From positions 2,366,001 through 2,430,000 of the forward strand of contig NC_059406.1 in NCBI RefSeq assembly GCF_905220565.1: 64,000 nt of DNA, read 5' to 3'. The notes beneath the pieces were generated by a model, which had not been told where the DNA came from, did no database searches, and was given only the letters and a program-made list of their open reading frames with translations. The translations under genes and the position numbers were made by a program. This stretch comes from Melitaea cinxia (taxonomy: Eukaryota; Arthropoda; Insecta; Lepidoptera; Nymphalidae). Positions 26,485 through 38,589 of the stretch are shown here, one piece after another. Positions within the stretch are counted from its first letter, which is position 1; each line of letters opens with the position of its first letter.

Positions 26485-26640
26485 CTAGCTGTGCTCGCGA
26501 CTTCGTCCGCGTGGAATAAAAAGTAGCCTGAGTTACTCTTTACTACATCAACTATCTACCAGTGATAGTTTCGTCAAAATCGGTCCAGCCGTTTTAGAGA
26601 TTATAAGTCGGAATAAACAGACAGACAGACAGACAAAAAT
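26485..26640 (-). mobile_element. Helitron-like element (Hel-3 family)
   Basis: The minus-strand end TTCCACGCGGACGAAGTCGC is followed by GAGCACAGCTAG (CTAG at 26485-26488) and a host T. On the plus strand the body contains AAAATCGGTCCAGCCGTTTT and a (CAGA)n run. No reading frame. Confidence 0.6.
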
Positions 26641-26699
26641 GATAAAAATTTTTTTTTTTTTTGTAAAAAGCGGCTATTTTTTATTTATTTGTAAAGATG

Positions 26700-27030
26700 T
26701 ATGTTATCCCGCCACCGATCGGATTTTTAAGTTCCAAGGTGGTAGCGGAATTGTGTTATCCCTTAGTCGCCTCTTACGACACCCACGGGAAGAGAGGGGG
26801 TAGCTATATTCTTTAGTACCGTAGCCACACAGTACCTGCTGGCTTTGAAATACACAGGCCGAAGACGGGCAGCAGCGTCTTCGGTGCGACAAAGCCAGCT
26901 CTGCGGTCACCAGCCCGCCTGCCCAGCGTGGTGACTATGGGCAAAACACATGAGTTCGCGCTATTTTTGGTGTGAACTTGTGGAGGCCTATGTCCAGCAG
27001 TGGACTGTATAGGCTGTAATGATGAAAGAT
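26700..27030 (-). repeat. Dispersed repeat R-B, near-complete minus copy
   Basis: Reverse complement of the unit at 54075-54385 and 63592-63922. In plus-strand order it holds the GGTGGTAGCGG block, CCTTAGTCGCCTCTTACGAC, the inverted AGACGGGCAGCAGCGTCTT block, CAGCCCGCCTGCCCAGCGTG, GTGAACTTGTGGAGGCC and CCAGCAGTGGACTGTATAGG. The CCGAAGACG...CGTCTTCGG segment (26861-26882) is a hairpin present in all long copies. Confidence 0.8.
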
Positions 27031-28194
27031 GTATGTCCGTCAACTTGTTGTAGAGGCCAGCAGTAGATGCAGATATATAGTAGAGATCATTGTCTTTTAT
27101 AAGTGAAGAAGCACGTGTCCAGCACGTTTAATGAGCTGTTAGGTTTGTAAACAAAATATATACTTATACTCTTGTATATCACTGTAATATTTTAATCGTT
27201 GGTAGATCTATAAACTATAAGCTTAAATAAGTTTGAGTTTGTTAAAAAAAGAAAGAAATGTTAATTATCATTTTTAACTGTTTTCATTTATCATGTGTCC
27301 ATCGCTGCCGCCTAGCTAAGCACTTGTCTTTCGTATCCAAATAGGAAAAGCTTACAATTTAAGGGTTATGTTATATTAATATCAAAAAACTTCACATCAC
27401 ATGAAAGTGACGTAAAAATGAAATTCATGGATGAATTTTTGAGTTTTCCTCTCAAAAGTTTTATGAAGTAAAAGTTCTTTCCTGTAAGAGATTAAAGTGA
27501 GATTACTTTGAGTGTTACTTTATTGACCAAAGTGTGAGGTCATAAATATACAATTCACGATCCGACTATGGGGTTTCCATTTCATTGAGTAAGGAATATT
27601 GTGTGGTTTCAACCATTCCTTTCAGGTTACGTCATTTTTCTTTTTTTCTTTACTAATCTTTGAGATTGAAAATTTCACTTAAGGTGAGGTACTTCCCCAG
27701 TAAGGCTATTCCAGATTTGAGCCAGATATTTTTTACTGTGCCCTATTTCAGTTATAGTTAAAGGTATGTATATAAGGTATAGTAAGTTAAGGTAGCCATC
27801 AATTAATAATATATCCATACACTCATACATACAAAAACTTCAATATACACACATATAAGTATATTGAAATGCAAAATCACACATCTACAAATACTGTACT
27901 TTATAATTCCAAGTAAACACAAAATGAGATGAAACGTTGTATTTGACATTTCTGTTTTCGACATTCCACTGCTAGAAATAATAAGGAATATATAATGGAA
28001 GTAATTATCAAAATAATTTCGACGTGACGAAGGTTACGCCTGATTTGAAATAGATTAATTTCAATGAGTCAAGTGACTACAGGTTACCTTCGATATTCTC
28101 AAAATTAAGAAAACGTTTTTGAAAGAAATATAACATTACAAAGGTTACCATGTAGAAATCTCTCTTTAGCGATTAGTTTGTCTGTGTACATCTT

Positions 28195-28258
28195 TTTCTG
28201 TTTCTTTTCTATATTTGTCTGTATTTCTGTGTACAATAAAGAATAAATCAATCAATCA
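28195..28258 (+). mobile_element. LINE 3'-end remnant with (AATC)n tail
   Basis: GTGTACAATAAAGAATAAAT followed by CAATCAATCAATC is the same terminus as LINE-A/B/C with a different microsatellite tail. It was evidently very short at insertion, or older and eroded. Confidence 0.55.
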
Positions 28259-28360
28259 ATTCAGCCTATTGCAGTCCATTGCTGGACATAGGCGTCCCAA
28301 GTTCGAACCAGACATCCCGGTTTTTCGCAATTCTCATCCAGCCTGCACCGCAATCTTGCG
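28259..28360 (-). repeat. R-B 3'-end fragment fused to unknown sequence
   Basis: TCAGCCTATTGCAGTCCATTG, read from 28260, matches the R-B terminal block in reverse complement. The following CTGCACCGCAATCTTGCGTA block is not found elsewhere in the window. Confidence 0.5.
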
Positions 28361-28363
28361 TAG

Positions 28364-29255
<892 letters not shown>

Positions 29256-29288
29256 ATAAATAAAATTAAAGTTTCTGTCTCTGGTTTG

Positions 29289-29526
29289 AAACTGTGTTTT
29301 TTCAAGTATATAGTTAATTATACGATACTAAAACAATAAAAAATGGCTCTAAAAAATTGTCTGTCTGTCTTTCATTGGTAGATAGAGGAGGTTGTGGACT
29401 CCACAATGTGGAGCAATATGTAGGCTACTTTTCGTGCCAGTATTCCGAATACCTACCGCTTAGATAGATATGAAATAATCAAACATTTTCATAATTATAA
29501 TTATGCACTTGAAAAAACACAGTTAA
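29289..29526. mobile_element. Possible MITE with inverted ends
   Basis: AACTGTGTTTTTTCAAGT at 29290-29307 recurs as its reverse complement ACTTGAAAAAACACAGTT at 29509-29526, about 200 bp apart. I could not find a clean target duplication. Confidence 0.45.
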
Positions 29527-29725
29527 ATTAAAATCCCAAAAGATTTATATGTATATAATATTTAAAACAAATAAAATTAAATACGAAATTCTGCTTACAA
29601 ATAAATATAATGTTTTTGTCAAGTTCATAACGGTATTTTTTATTTGGATGATAAATTAAAAACGTTTTCAAATGTTTATCTACATGTCTATACAATCTGT
29701 CTCTGCCTCTCTGGAACGGATAATA

Positions 29726-29998
29726 TAATTGTGTTTGCTCGAAAACGAAAAAAAAACTGACTTCAATTACATCAAATAATAAAAGTAATACAACGTAAAT
29801 AGGCGAAAAAATAATCAAGTAATTATGCGTTATAAAATATTACTTAAAAAGCACTCATTAGGGAAAAACAAAAGGGACTACAATGGAATTATCATCTTTC
29901 GATTAAAACATGAAATATCATCGAGCCAAAATTTCTGAGGTAGTACATAAAAAATACAGTTGAATCGATAACCTCCTCCTTTTTGGAAGTCGGTTAAT
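29726..29998 (+). repeat. R-D repeat, internally deleted copy
   Basis: Has both ends of the family, TAATTGTGTTTGCTCG at the left and CCTCCTCCTTTTTGGAAGTC at the right, but only 273 bp in total against about 700 in the copy at 15185. Confidence 0.75.
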
Positions 29999-30040
29999 AA
30001 AGGAGATTACATGGCAACAGATATTTTTCATCTCATATAT

Positions 30041-30290
30041 TGACTAGCCCGTTGGCGCAGTTTGTAGTGACCCTGCTTTCTGCTCCGAGGGTTGTGGGTT
30101 CGATTCCCACCCCGAGTCTGGGTGTAATATAAATATTTATTTATATATTTATATGTGTATTATTTATAAGTATGTTTATCGAAAAAAAAAAAAATATGTA
30201 GCTATATACCAGTCGGCTGTAACCTATAACACAAGCATTAAGTTGCTTACTTTAGGAACAGACGACCGTGTGTGTATTGTGTAAATATTT
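30041..30290 (+). mobile_element. tRNA-derived SINE, family 2
   Basis: The head TGACTAGCCCGTTGGCGCAG contains a Pol III A box (30051-30060 and following). A B box GGTTCGATTCC lies at 30097-30107. The body includes GAGTCTGGGTGTAATAT, a poly(A) interruption and AGGAACAGACGACCGTGTG, and ends in T/A-rich simple sequence. Other copies: 3276-3482 and 35105-35292 (minus). Confidence 0.85.
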
Positions 30291-30784
30291 ATTTATTTAC
30301 TTATTTATTTATATTTCCCAGGATCACGTTATTAGAAAAACAGGGATAGAATATCAACGAACAACCTCCTACACGAACGAAGTCGCGTGTACAGCTAATA
30401 CGCAATATTTTATCGGTTGAGAATAAGTGGATAAAGCATACATGGTTATTTCTTGAAAGCCTTCGAAGTTTACAAAGTATTTCATATAACAAATTCCAAG
30501 ACGTCAATTTATTCATGTTAGAATTTTGTAACACGATTGGAATTCAGTATTGCCTGCGTAAATGATGCATGCTTGTGGCGAGCGTTTTATCGTAATATAT
30601 ATAACTATCAGATATACTGAATTTTCTTTATGTTCATATTAAATATACGTTCTTTAATAATATGGATATTTCGTATATTTATGTTGTTTTTTTTTTTGTA
30701 TGTCAAGCGATCTATTTGTAATATTAAAATAATCGTTTTTATTAAATGCTTATGGATATACGGTACATATACCAAAATAACATT

Positions 30785-30995
30785 TTTACAATTTTTGTCT
30801 CTCTGTCTGTTTGTTCCGGCTAATCTCTGAAACGATTGGACCGATTTTGGCGGGAGTTTCACTGGGATATAGCTGTTGTAGTAAGGAGTAACTCAGGTTA
30901 GGTTTGTTCTAGAAATTTATTTATTTTATAACTCTGCGAACTGAACAATAACTTTTTGTCAAATTCCACGTGGACGAAGTTGCGGGCACAGCTAG
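30785..30995 (+). mobile_element. Helitron-like element (Hel-3 family)
   Basis: Ends ATTCCACGTGGACGAAGTTG, then CGGGCACAGCTAG (CTAG 30992-30995) before a T. The interior has GATTGGACCGATTTTGG. A CTAATA-type end with ACGAACGAAGTCGCGTGT also appears at 30368-30392 and may be a decayed end of the same family. Confidence 0.55.
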
Positions 30996-30999
30996 TAAA

Positions 31000-31980
31000 T
31001 CGAGCAAAGTAGCAGATTGTCATGCAGGTTTAAACAAAAATTTAAATATTATAGCGAGTGATAAGTAATATTACATTATTTGATAAGCAGTTCGTCTAGT
31101 ATACGTTTTTTTAATCTTTTATAGTTTTCTTAATTTGTTTGAAAATTAGTTATCTGAGTTTCAAGAGTTACATGTTCGTCTAATGGATTTTTTTTTATGA
31201 ATCAAATTACTCGTCAGCAATAGAGAAGTAGACAGAGTCGTAAATATTCTCCTTAAAACAAGTAATATCCGCCTAACTTCGGAGCAAATCAGGCTGAAAT
31301 ATATTCTATACTTAATAACAATAACATCAAAATAAACAATTTTGTTACACCAATATAAATTTTTTTCAATATTTTCATAAGCTGTAAAATATACCTACGC
31401 AATGTTATTATACATAAGAAAATACAAAGGAAACGTTTGTTTCGTACGTAAACACGACTTACTCTGCCTACGACACTTAAACATCCTTAGGCAGCCATTA
31501 AACTGTTGAAGAATGCGAAAATACTACGCAGGTAAGTAGAGTCAATACTACGTTGCACTCTATTGTATGCTGCGTAGCGCTCCTCTCTAGTTTTCTCATA
31601 CGGGAACTATAAGCATGTAGATATACTGTATTGTTCATACTGGTTATTATAGTAATAGCAACGTACTTATTTTCAAATGTGTTTATAATATACGTCGAAA
31701 TTTATAATAAATTCTATTTTATTTGTAGGTACCTATTTGTAGTTTTTTTGTTAAGCAAATACCTTGATTATGTTAAACAAACAAGTATACACAACATTTT
31801 TTAATATTGTTCTCCTATATTACTCACGTATTGACTATAATTCTATTTATATTTGTTAATTAAGCTCGGTAATGGTAGGAACAGAAGAGAAGAAGAAGAA
31901 GAATAATAAGAATTTATACTACGAAACCCCTAGTTAAATAGTTGTTATAAAAATTTCATACCTATAACCATCACGACGTA
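31000..31980. other. Unassigned intergenic DNA
   Basis: AT-rich except for a less biased patch at 31437-31620 with no recognised motif. No gene supported. Confidence 0.5.
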
Positions 31981-31989
31981 ATGTACATA

Positions 31990-32350
31990 AACACACATAC
32001 ACATTCACACACACTTCAGCCTACCGCAGTACACTGTTGGACATGCATGAGTTCACATGCCTTTTTCGGCACGAACTTGTAGGCCTTTGTCCAGCAGTGA
32101 ACTCATGCCATTTTTTGGCACGAATGTGTTTTATGTGTTGCCCATAGTCACCACGCCAGGCAGGCGGGTTAGTGACCGCTTATTGTTGTGTATTTCAAAG
32201 CCAGCAGTTGGATGGTTATCCCGCTGTCGTCGGTCGGCTTTTTAAGTCCCGAGATGGTAGTGGAACTGTGTTATCACTTAGTCGCTTCTTACGACACCCA
32301 AGGGAAGAGAAAGGGTGGCTGTATTCATTACTGCCGCAACCACACATCAT
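31990..32350 (-). repeat. Dispersed repeat R-B, diverged minus copy
   Basis: Contains CAGTACACTGTTGGACATGC, a partly duplicated CACGAACTTGTAGGCC/CCAGCAGTGAACTCATGCC segment, CAAAGCCAGCAGTTGGATGG and TTAGTCGCTTCTTACGACAC. It lacks the hairpin segment seen at 26861-26882. Confidence 0.75.
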
Positions 32351-32359
32351 AATGTAAAT

Positions 32360-33640
32360 ACGCAAATATACATCTCGACCTCAAAACTTTAAATTAATGA
32401 CATAAAAACCATTTTAAAACACTCCAAAACCGCGGTTAAGGTTAGCATAAAATACGCGAACATTTACTAGGAGAAGACAAAGGAAATAATAAATTTACCA
32501 AAGCAATGGCCGATACAGAACAGTTTTATGCACGTATCCACATAAAAATTTCCCTTATAAATCGCTGAGCGGATACCCCGTCGGGCGTCGGACTCCGACG
32601 TCTCGTAGGAAATGTATATCGGGCTATCTGTAAGAGTCCTTTTTAAATGAAGCGTTAGTGGTATTATATCTGTGACCGATGGTACTCGTATATGTATTCC
32701 TTTTTGGAACCTATTTTCAAATTTATTGTTTGCTTCTCAAATGTATAGAATATTATTAATATCTACATATTGAAAGAATGTTAACTTAAAAGATATTAAA
32801 TCCTGTGTTACGATTGTTAATTTCCATACAAAGAAATTAGCTCAACTGGAAACGTTACAATTTTGTTCATTGTCAATTCACAATAGTAAAAAATTGACCA
32901 TTACAATAAATTTTAAAATCGCTAGAAAATCTAAGTAGTTTACTCGTAATTTACTGTAACTATAAATTATAACTAAACGTGGAAATTTAAATTTTATAAC
33001 AAATAGCTAATTAGCACTGATGTTTAAGTAATCCTAATCAAAATGCGTCTAAAAACATAATTTACAATAAATTACAATTAACGCGATAATTATGTGTATT
33101 TGTGAAAAATAATTAAAATAATAAATATATTGTAAAATAATTTATTATAAACCAGAATATTCAATATACTATCACAATTATATTCAATTTATCCGAAAAT
33201 TCATTTAATTCCATTCGTAATAGTCAGACAAACGTAGCTTAAATGTCTAAGTACAAAGTTTTACCTGACGGCCAACTTATACGCTAGACATAGAAAGGCT
33301 TTTACGGAGACAGCTAGAAATCTTCGACGAAGTGACAGGTAATTGATTAATCTCTCTTTTATTGAGATAATTACAATAGATAGGATAATCATTAATAATC
33401 TCGTAGAAAAGTATAAGCCTCATTTCGAACGAGTCCAAAAAAAGAATTGACACAATCCGACTATGTACTTCTTATGTGAGTTACCTCAAAAGTTTTTACT
33501 TCTCTAATTGTAATAATAAGGCTTTATATATGTACTTAATAAGATAGAATTAGTCATATAATACATTAATAGAAAAAAAAAACAAAAATAAATGGATAAA
33601 AAGATTTTCTAAGTACAAAAAAAGTACCTAACAATAACAT
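32360..33640. other. Unassigned DNA with a GC-richer island
   Basis: Mostly AT-rich. At 32500-32660 the composition is more balanced and includes the perfect palindrome CGTCGGA-C-TCCGACG at 32586-32600. No gene, tRNA or named repeat recognised. Confidence 0.5.
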
Positions 33641-33649
33641 AGGTTAAGT

Positions 33650-33730
33650 GTACATTGTAAGTAGCAAATAAGTGTACATAAATATATTGTAGCTAGAAAA
33701 TAAGTGTACATATATTGTAGTTAGCAAATA
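33650..33730. repeat. Short tandem array, about 30-35 bp x 3
   Basis: The unit contains ATTGTAG-TAG-AAATAAGTGTACAT, with length variation between units. Confidence 0.7.
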
Positions 33731-33871
33731 ATAAAGTTAATATAATAAAAATAATAACTTTAAAAAAAAAAAATTGTAGAATAGTCTTGGTCAGAGGACT
33801 CGCGTCGATTTTTAGAGATTCTAAGGCTAGTTATTAAGTTTTCTAAAGTTGCAGTGAAGTACGGATGCATG

Positions 33872-33877
33872 TTAAAA

Positions 33878-33917
<40 letters not shown>
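33872..33917. repeat. Poly(A) plus (TA)n
   Basis: About 22 As, then about 20 bases of AT dinucleotide directly abutting a Helitron end. Confidence 0.9.
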
Positions 33918-34116
33918 CTAGCTGACCTGGCGAACTTTGTACCGCCTTCTTTATTTTTTTCTCAAATATAATAATTAATATATCAAAATCAAATATAGCC
34001 TATCTTTCAAGTTGGATCGAACTGCACATGGTGTGCGAATTTTATTATAATCGGTTAAGTGGTTTAGGAGTCCATTGAGGACAAACATTGTGACACGAGG
34101 TTTATATATATTAAGA
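33918..34116 (-). mobile_element. Mini-Helitron, family 2
   Basis: Read on the minus strand: starts TC at 34116 after A, 5' block TATAAACCTCGTGTCACAAT, and ends GGCGGTACAAAGTTCGCCAG then GTCAGCTAG (CTAG at 33918-33921) before T. The terminal hairpin is GGCGG...TCGCC-like. It is 199 bp long with no reading frame. The 5' end (TATAAA-CTCGTGTC) and 3' end (GTCAGCTAG) resemble the 1537-1845 family, but the body differs. Confidence 0.7.
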
Positions 34117-34327
34117 TAGAATAACAAAAGCACGGGCATTATAAGCCTGTGGATATATCAATACATTAAAACAAAAAACAAACTTTTTACTTCGTGTACC
34201 GATGTGATGATGTTGATGAAGTTGGTGCCTGTCATGTTTTCTCATTTAAATTAGAGCGAGGTCTGATGAGCAGTTTTAGAATTGTTCTTAATTTTACATA
34301 TTACTCACTTGTCGATGTTATATGTAT

Positions 34328-34372
34328 TATATAGTAATATTTATATAGTAGTATTTATATAGTAGTATTCAT
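34328..34372. repeat. Tandem repeat, about 18 bp x 3
   Basis: Repeated TATATAGTA-TATT units. Confidence 0.75.
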
Positions 34373-35104
34373 ACGTACGTTTACGTTTATTTTTATGTAT
34401 AACTTGTAGATATTTCTTTGTATGCCTGAACTCTATAACTCCTTAATCATTAGCTCTCGATCCACATGTTAAGCTTGTGTACACATACTGCAATATATCG
34501 GGTTAAATATTTATACTTATTTATTATGTAATTATTGAAATACCTGTAACCACAATTGATAGCTTCATAATTGGACGGGCACAGTCGATTGCACGGTCGA
34601 TCTGTGAAACAGAGCAATCGGGTAGAAAATCACGATTTTATTAAATTCATTATCGTAAGTGATAAATAATTAATTAATTTAATATTTAAATTGTTAAGTT
34701 TTAAATCATTTTAAAAGCAGTGATTTTTTAAGATAATTTAATTTTATTATATAGGCATTTTCTTCATGCATACATGAAATAAATATAAATATTCGTTTTC
34801 ACATTTATAGTCTAATTAACCATTCTCTCCTATTACTAAAATGAAAGTTTTTAAATTTTCATTTTAGATTAATACGTAATGTATGACAAATATACAATGT
34901 TTTCATTCTTGTTTTATAATGATAATTTATCAATCTCTAACTGACCCTAGATAATTTCGACATAAAAAGTAGCTTTTGTTCATCAGTGGGGCGTTAACAG
35001 GCTGATTAATACATTATGCTTACCACCTCTAATTAAATTTCGTGAAAAACTAAGCTCCAACTTTTCATTTAGAGAGATATGTATGTATAGACTTATATCT
35101 TCCT

Positions 35105-35292
35105 ATATATCTTATAACACACACACATGGTCGTCTGTTCCAACGATAAGTAATTTAGTGTTCGTGTTATAAGTAACAGCTGAAATAATACATATATTAA
35201 TATATAAATACACCCAGACTCAGTCGGGAATTAAACCCGCAACCCGCGGAACAGAAAGCAAGGCCACTACAAACTGCATCAACGGACTAATT
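35105..35292 (-). mobile_element. tRNA-derived SINE, family 2, minus copy
   Basis: Reverse complement of the family-2 body: ACACATGGTCGTCTGTTCC, CACCCAGACTCAGTCGGGAA, the degenerate B box TTAAACCCGC, CCGCGGAACAGAAAGCA, and the A-box end TGCATCAACGGACTAATT. Confidence 0.8.
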
Positions 35293-35654
35293 ACAGAACA
35301 ATCGAGTATTCTGACAAGTGAAATTAATGGTCAGCGCCATTTTGGTAGACGTAAGCTCATATCAGTTCATTACTCATTGAGTGCAACGAGTAATCGGGCG
35401 AGAAGTCTATAATGTCATTGAATTGATTAAAACTTTTAGGTACGATATGCAAAACGTGTTTGAGTTTAACTGGAGGAGTTTTACTTGGTTTCGGTTCAAA
35501 TGAGCTATCAATATTCAATGAGCACTGGTGATACTTTTGTATTGGTAAAGGTTTTGGCTATGAGAGTTTAGCATATAGGTATCGGCAAGTATCTTATTTT
35601 ATTATATTTCTACATATAATAGTTACAATAATTTAAAAATAATACTGACTCATT

Positions 35655-35840
35655 GACGCATTCAAGCAGTGTTGTGTTTCTGTTGGTGAGTAAGGTGACC
35701 ACAGCTCTTGGGAGGAATTGGGAATGGGATCCGCAACGCGCTTGCGACGCTTCTGGTATTACAGACGTCTATAAGCTACGGTAATCGCTTATTGTCAGGT
35801 GAGCCGTATGCTTGTTTGCCGACCTAGTTGTATAAAAAAG
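35655..35840 (-). repeat. Dispersed repeat R-A, minus copy
   Basis: Reverse complement of R-A: TTGTGTTTCTGTTGGTGAGT, CAACGCGCTTGCGACGCTTC, CTATAAGCTACGGTAATCGC and TGCTTGTTTGCCGACCTAGT. It lacks the CAGTCGGGCTGCTCC end. Confidence 0.8.
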
Positions 35841-36689
35841 CACTGATGAATCAAAAACATTTCTTATGTCGATAATGAAGTCGTTGTAAGTAAATACATA
35901 GAAGTAAAAAAGACCTTGACCTAAATATAAAGCTTTGTAACTTTTTACAGTTTGAATTCAACCAATTTTAGTTATTACCACAACTCGTATAAAGTTACGT
36001 ACACAAGAAGACAACAAGATCTCTTTATTCATATGAGACAATTTCACCTGTATACAAAGTAAGGACAATATATCCTTATGGCCGGCCATCATGAAAATTG
36101 GGACCCTATGATGCTACCTCGCTATTCAGTTTGAAGATTTAGCTGAATATTTCAATAGGATGTGAATTGTAAGCTTTGCGGAATAGGTAATGTACCAAAA
36201 CAGTTCGGTTCGTTTCATCTAAACGCTTATTTTTGAGGGACTTAATCTGTTTTACGATGGTTTAGAGTAATTTATTCAAGAATATAATCACATGAAAGTT
36301 GACCCACTTACTTTTTAGTGTTTTGAACATTTGAACTGTTTGTCCATAATGGTTTGGCTAATCTGATGGATAATTTAAGTGCTTATTAGTATGATCTGAT
36401 GTTAAGTATTACCTAGTCTCTAAACAGGCAGGGTGAATTTTTGGGAACTGTTTGGAAAATTAGGATGAGTTACGTTTAAGCACACGATTTTAACCTTTCA
36501 TTATTTCATTCAAATCGCTTCATACAGTTTTGGATAAGTAATACTAATTATATAATATATGTATGTTCATTAAAATATATATAATATACAAGTACTCAAA
36601 TATATTAATTATGCAAGTATATTTTTGGACATGTTTGTATGTTCCCTTTTAGCAATTGAAAGAATGACTCGTTAGTGGTGCTAGTTTTG

Positions 36690-36720
36690 ACGCCGCGTTG
36701 GCGCAACGGTTAATTAAATA
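36690..36720 (+). mobile_element. SINE family 1, isolated 5' head
   Basis: GACGCCGCGTTGGCGCAACG (A-box region) is followed at once by unrelated sequence. An almost identical head starts the full SINE 80 bp downstream. Confidence 0.6.
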
Positions 36721-36767
36721 GCCTCGAATTGTTATTTAATAAATTAAAATTGTAATTATCGTTGTTA
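36716..36767 (-). repeat. R-C repeat fragment
   Basis: CGAATTGTTATTTAATAAAT and AATTGTAATTATCGTTGTTA match the 42950-42985 part of the R-C copy at 42905-43055, in the same orientation. Confidence 0.65.
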
Positions 36768-37115
36768 GCGACGCCGCATTGGCGCAGCAGGTTACAGCCA
36801 TGGATTGTATCTGTTGCGCTGGCGGTTGCGGGTTCGATCCCCACACATGACAAACATTTGTATTGGCCATACAGGTGTTTGGCGTGGTCTGGGTGTTTGT
36901 GCAGTCCTTGTGGGTCTCCCCACCGTGCCTCGGAGAGCACGTTAAGCCGTCGGTCCCGGTTGTTATCATGTACACCTGATAGCGATCGTTACTCATAGTA
37001 GGGAATATATCCGTCAACCCGCATTGGAGCAGCGTGGTGGATTAAGCTCTGATCCTTCTCATACATGGGGAAAGAGGTCTAAGCCCAGTAGTGGGATATT
37101 ACAGGCTAAAGCGTG
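36768..37115 (+). mobile_element. tRNA-derived SINE, family 1, near-complete
   Basis: A box TGGCGCAGCAGG at 36780-36791 and B box GGTTCGATCC at 36831-36840, then CACATGACAAACATTTGTAT, TGGCCATACAGGTGT, TGTGCAGTCCTTGTGGGTCT, CGGAGAGCACGTTAAGCCGT, CGATCGTTACTCATAGTAGG, CGCATTGGAGCAGCGTGGTG and an end CCCAGTAGTGGGATATTACA. Pol III internal promoters are expected to drive it. The short reading frames on both strands are not genes. Other copies: 56637-56700 (fragment) and 60605-60915. Confidence 0.9.
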
Positions 37116-37649
37116 GTGCTAGTTTTCGTAGCAAACGAAGCTATGCAGCTAGCGGCACTGCCGTTCTTAGTTAAGAAGCAGTAAACAAAATTTATTTGAA
37201 CTAAAAATGTGAATGATATCATATTAATAAGTTAAAAAATTTGAGGTCGAAATATGTATATTTTACAAATGTAATCATAAAGGAAATAAAGTGGCGTCAA
37301 AATCTTATAAAAGGAGTGAAAAAGTTTTCTGCCTTTTAACTGAGCAAGGCAGAGTAGCGACAACTGTATAGGCAGCGGTAGTGGTTGCAGCAATAGCACA
37401 GTTATCAATAAATTATTTTAAAAATTTAAACTAAAACCGTTCCAAAATATTAAAGCCTCTTATAAGCATTTTGACAGGTTGATAATTATTTTTCTAGAGA
37501 TTGTTGTAATGTCAGTCTAGTAACAGAAAATTTTACGTTGTTACCGACGCTTGATGGGGTGACTTGACATAAAATTAAAGTTTGTATTAAAAAGAAATTA
37601 ACAGTAAAAGCTTATTTTTTGGTGCAGAATTATACTAATGATTTTTTTA

Positions 37650-37925
37650 TGTCACTAGGTCGGCAAACAAGCGTACGCCTCACCTGATGGTAAGCGATTA
37701 CCGTAGCTTATAGACACCTGCAACACCAGAAGCATCGCAAGCGCGTTGCTGACCCAATCCCCAATCCCTCCAGGAGCTCTGGTCACCTTACTCACCAACA
37801 GGAACACAATACTGCTTGAAAACAGTATTATTTTGCTGTGATCTTCTGTAAGGTCGAGCTATTACCCCAGTCGGGCTGCTCCATATTTTGAGCAGGAAAT
37901 TCCTGCTGTGGCCTACCTGTAATGA
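37650..37925 (+). repeat. Dispersed repeat R-A, longest copy
   Basis: Full span from CTAGGTCGGCAAACAAGCGT through TTACCGTAGCTTATAGACAC, CATCGCAAGCGCGTTGCTGA, TCACCTTACTCACCAACAGG and GTCGAGCTATTACCCCAGTC to GAGCAGGAAATTCCTGCTGT. Useful as the reference for the family. Confidence 0.85.
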
Positions 37926-37979
37926 TAAAGATATATGGATTTAATGACGCTGTATTTTATGCAAGATATTACCAATTTT

Positions 37980-38185
37980 CTATTAAAATTCAGTTTTTTT
38001 TTAAAGTAACTGCGGAGTTACTTAATTTTACTTACTTACTTTTTACTTGCCGATTCTTCTCAGTGGAATATACGTTCCGAATTAGTGGTAGCTTCACTTT
38101 TAACCATAATTAAAATATTAATTTGTAAAATGACGATTCGGAGGAACTTTTGAAGACTATTTGAAAAAAGTTATTTTTTATTTAA
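37980..38185 (+). repeat. R-C repeat
   Basis: GTAACTGCGGAGTTAC, CCGATTCTTCTCAGTGGAAT, TTCCGAATTAGTGGTAGCTT and TGACGATTCGGAGGAAC. Parts are shared in reverse complement with 42905-43055. A similar unit is common in moth and butterfly genomes to my recollection. Confidence 0.75.
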
Positions 38186-38589
38186 ATTTTGAGACCCGCA
38201 AAGGTGACTAACAGCTGGAAGCAAATATTACGTTGAATTTTATATTCCTTCTAGTTGGTATCGAAATCCTACCATCATATGGTTTGCACGTATACAATTT
38301 TGGCACCATACATTTTCCATAATATTCAGAGAAGAAAGTCGTTAATGACAAATGCTAAACTGCTAAGCGTATAGATCAGGGAAAAGGAATGATGCAGGAG
38401 TAATCAGTTAGGCAGTCGTTGAGTGGAATTATAAGTAAGGCGTCTTTAGATGCTATTGTATAGAGTAAAAATATCAATAAGTCTGCAATTAAACTTATTC
38501 AAAGAACACTAGATGATCGGTATGAATCTGGTAAGATTTTTATGTAAGTAAGTAAGTGACGTAAATCGTAACATTAAATGTTTAATTTC

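Noticed and set aside
26704..27043. Two overlapping minus-strand ORFs of 68 and 76 residues
   Set aside because: They fall in dispersed repeat R-B; the same frames are not kept open in its other copies.
29289..29526. Defined DNA transposon family
   Set aside because: Inverted ends are real, but no clean target duplication or coding content allows a family call, so I kept it only as a possible MITE.
30041..30120. A functional tRNA gene
   Set aside because: A and B boxes are present, but the sequence cannot form a full cloverleaf with an acceptor stem and the body continues into SINE sequence.
36736..37017. Overlapping ORFs on both strands
   Set aside because: They lie within a tRNA-derived SINE; the open frames reflect its GC-rich body, not coding.
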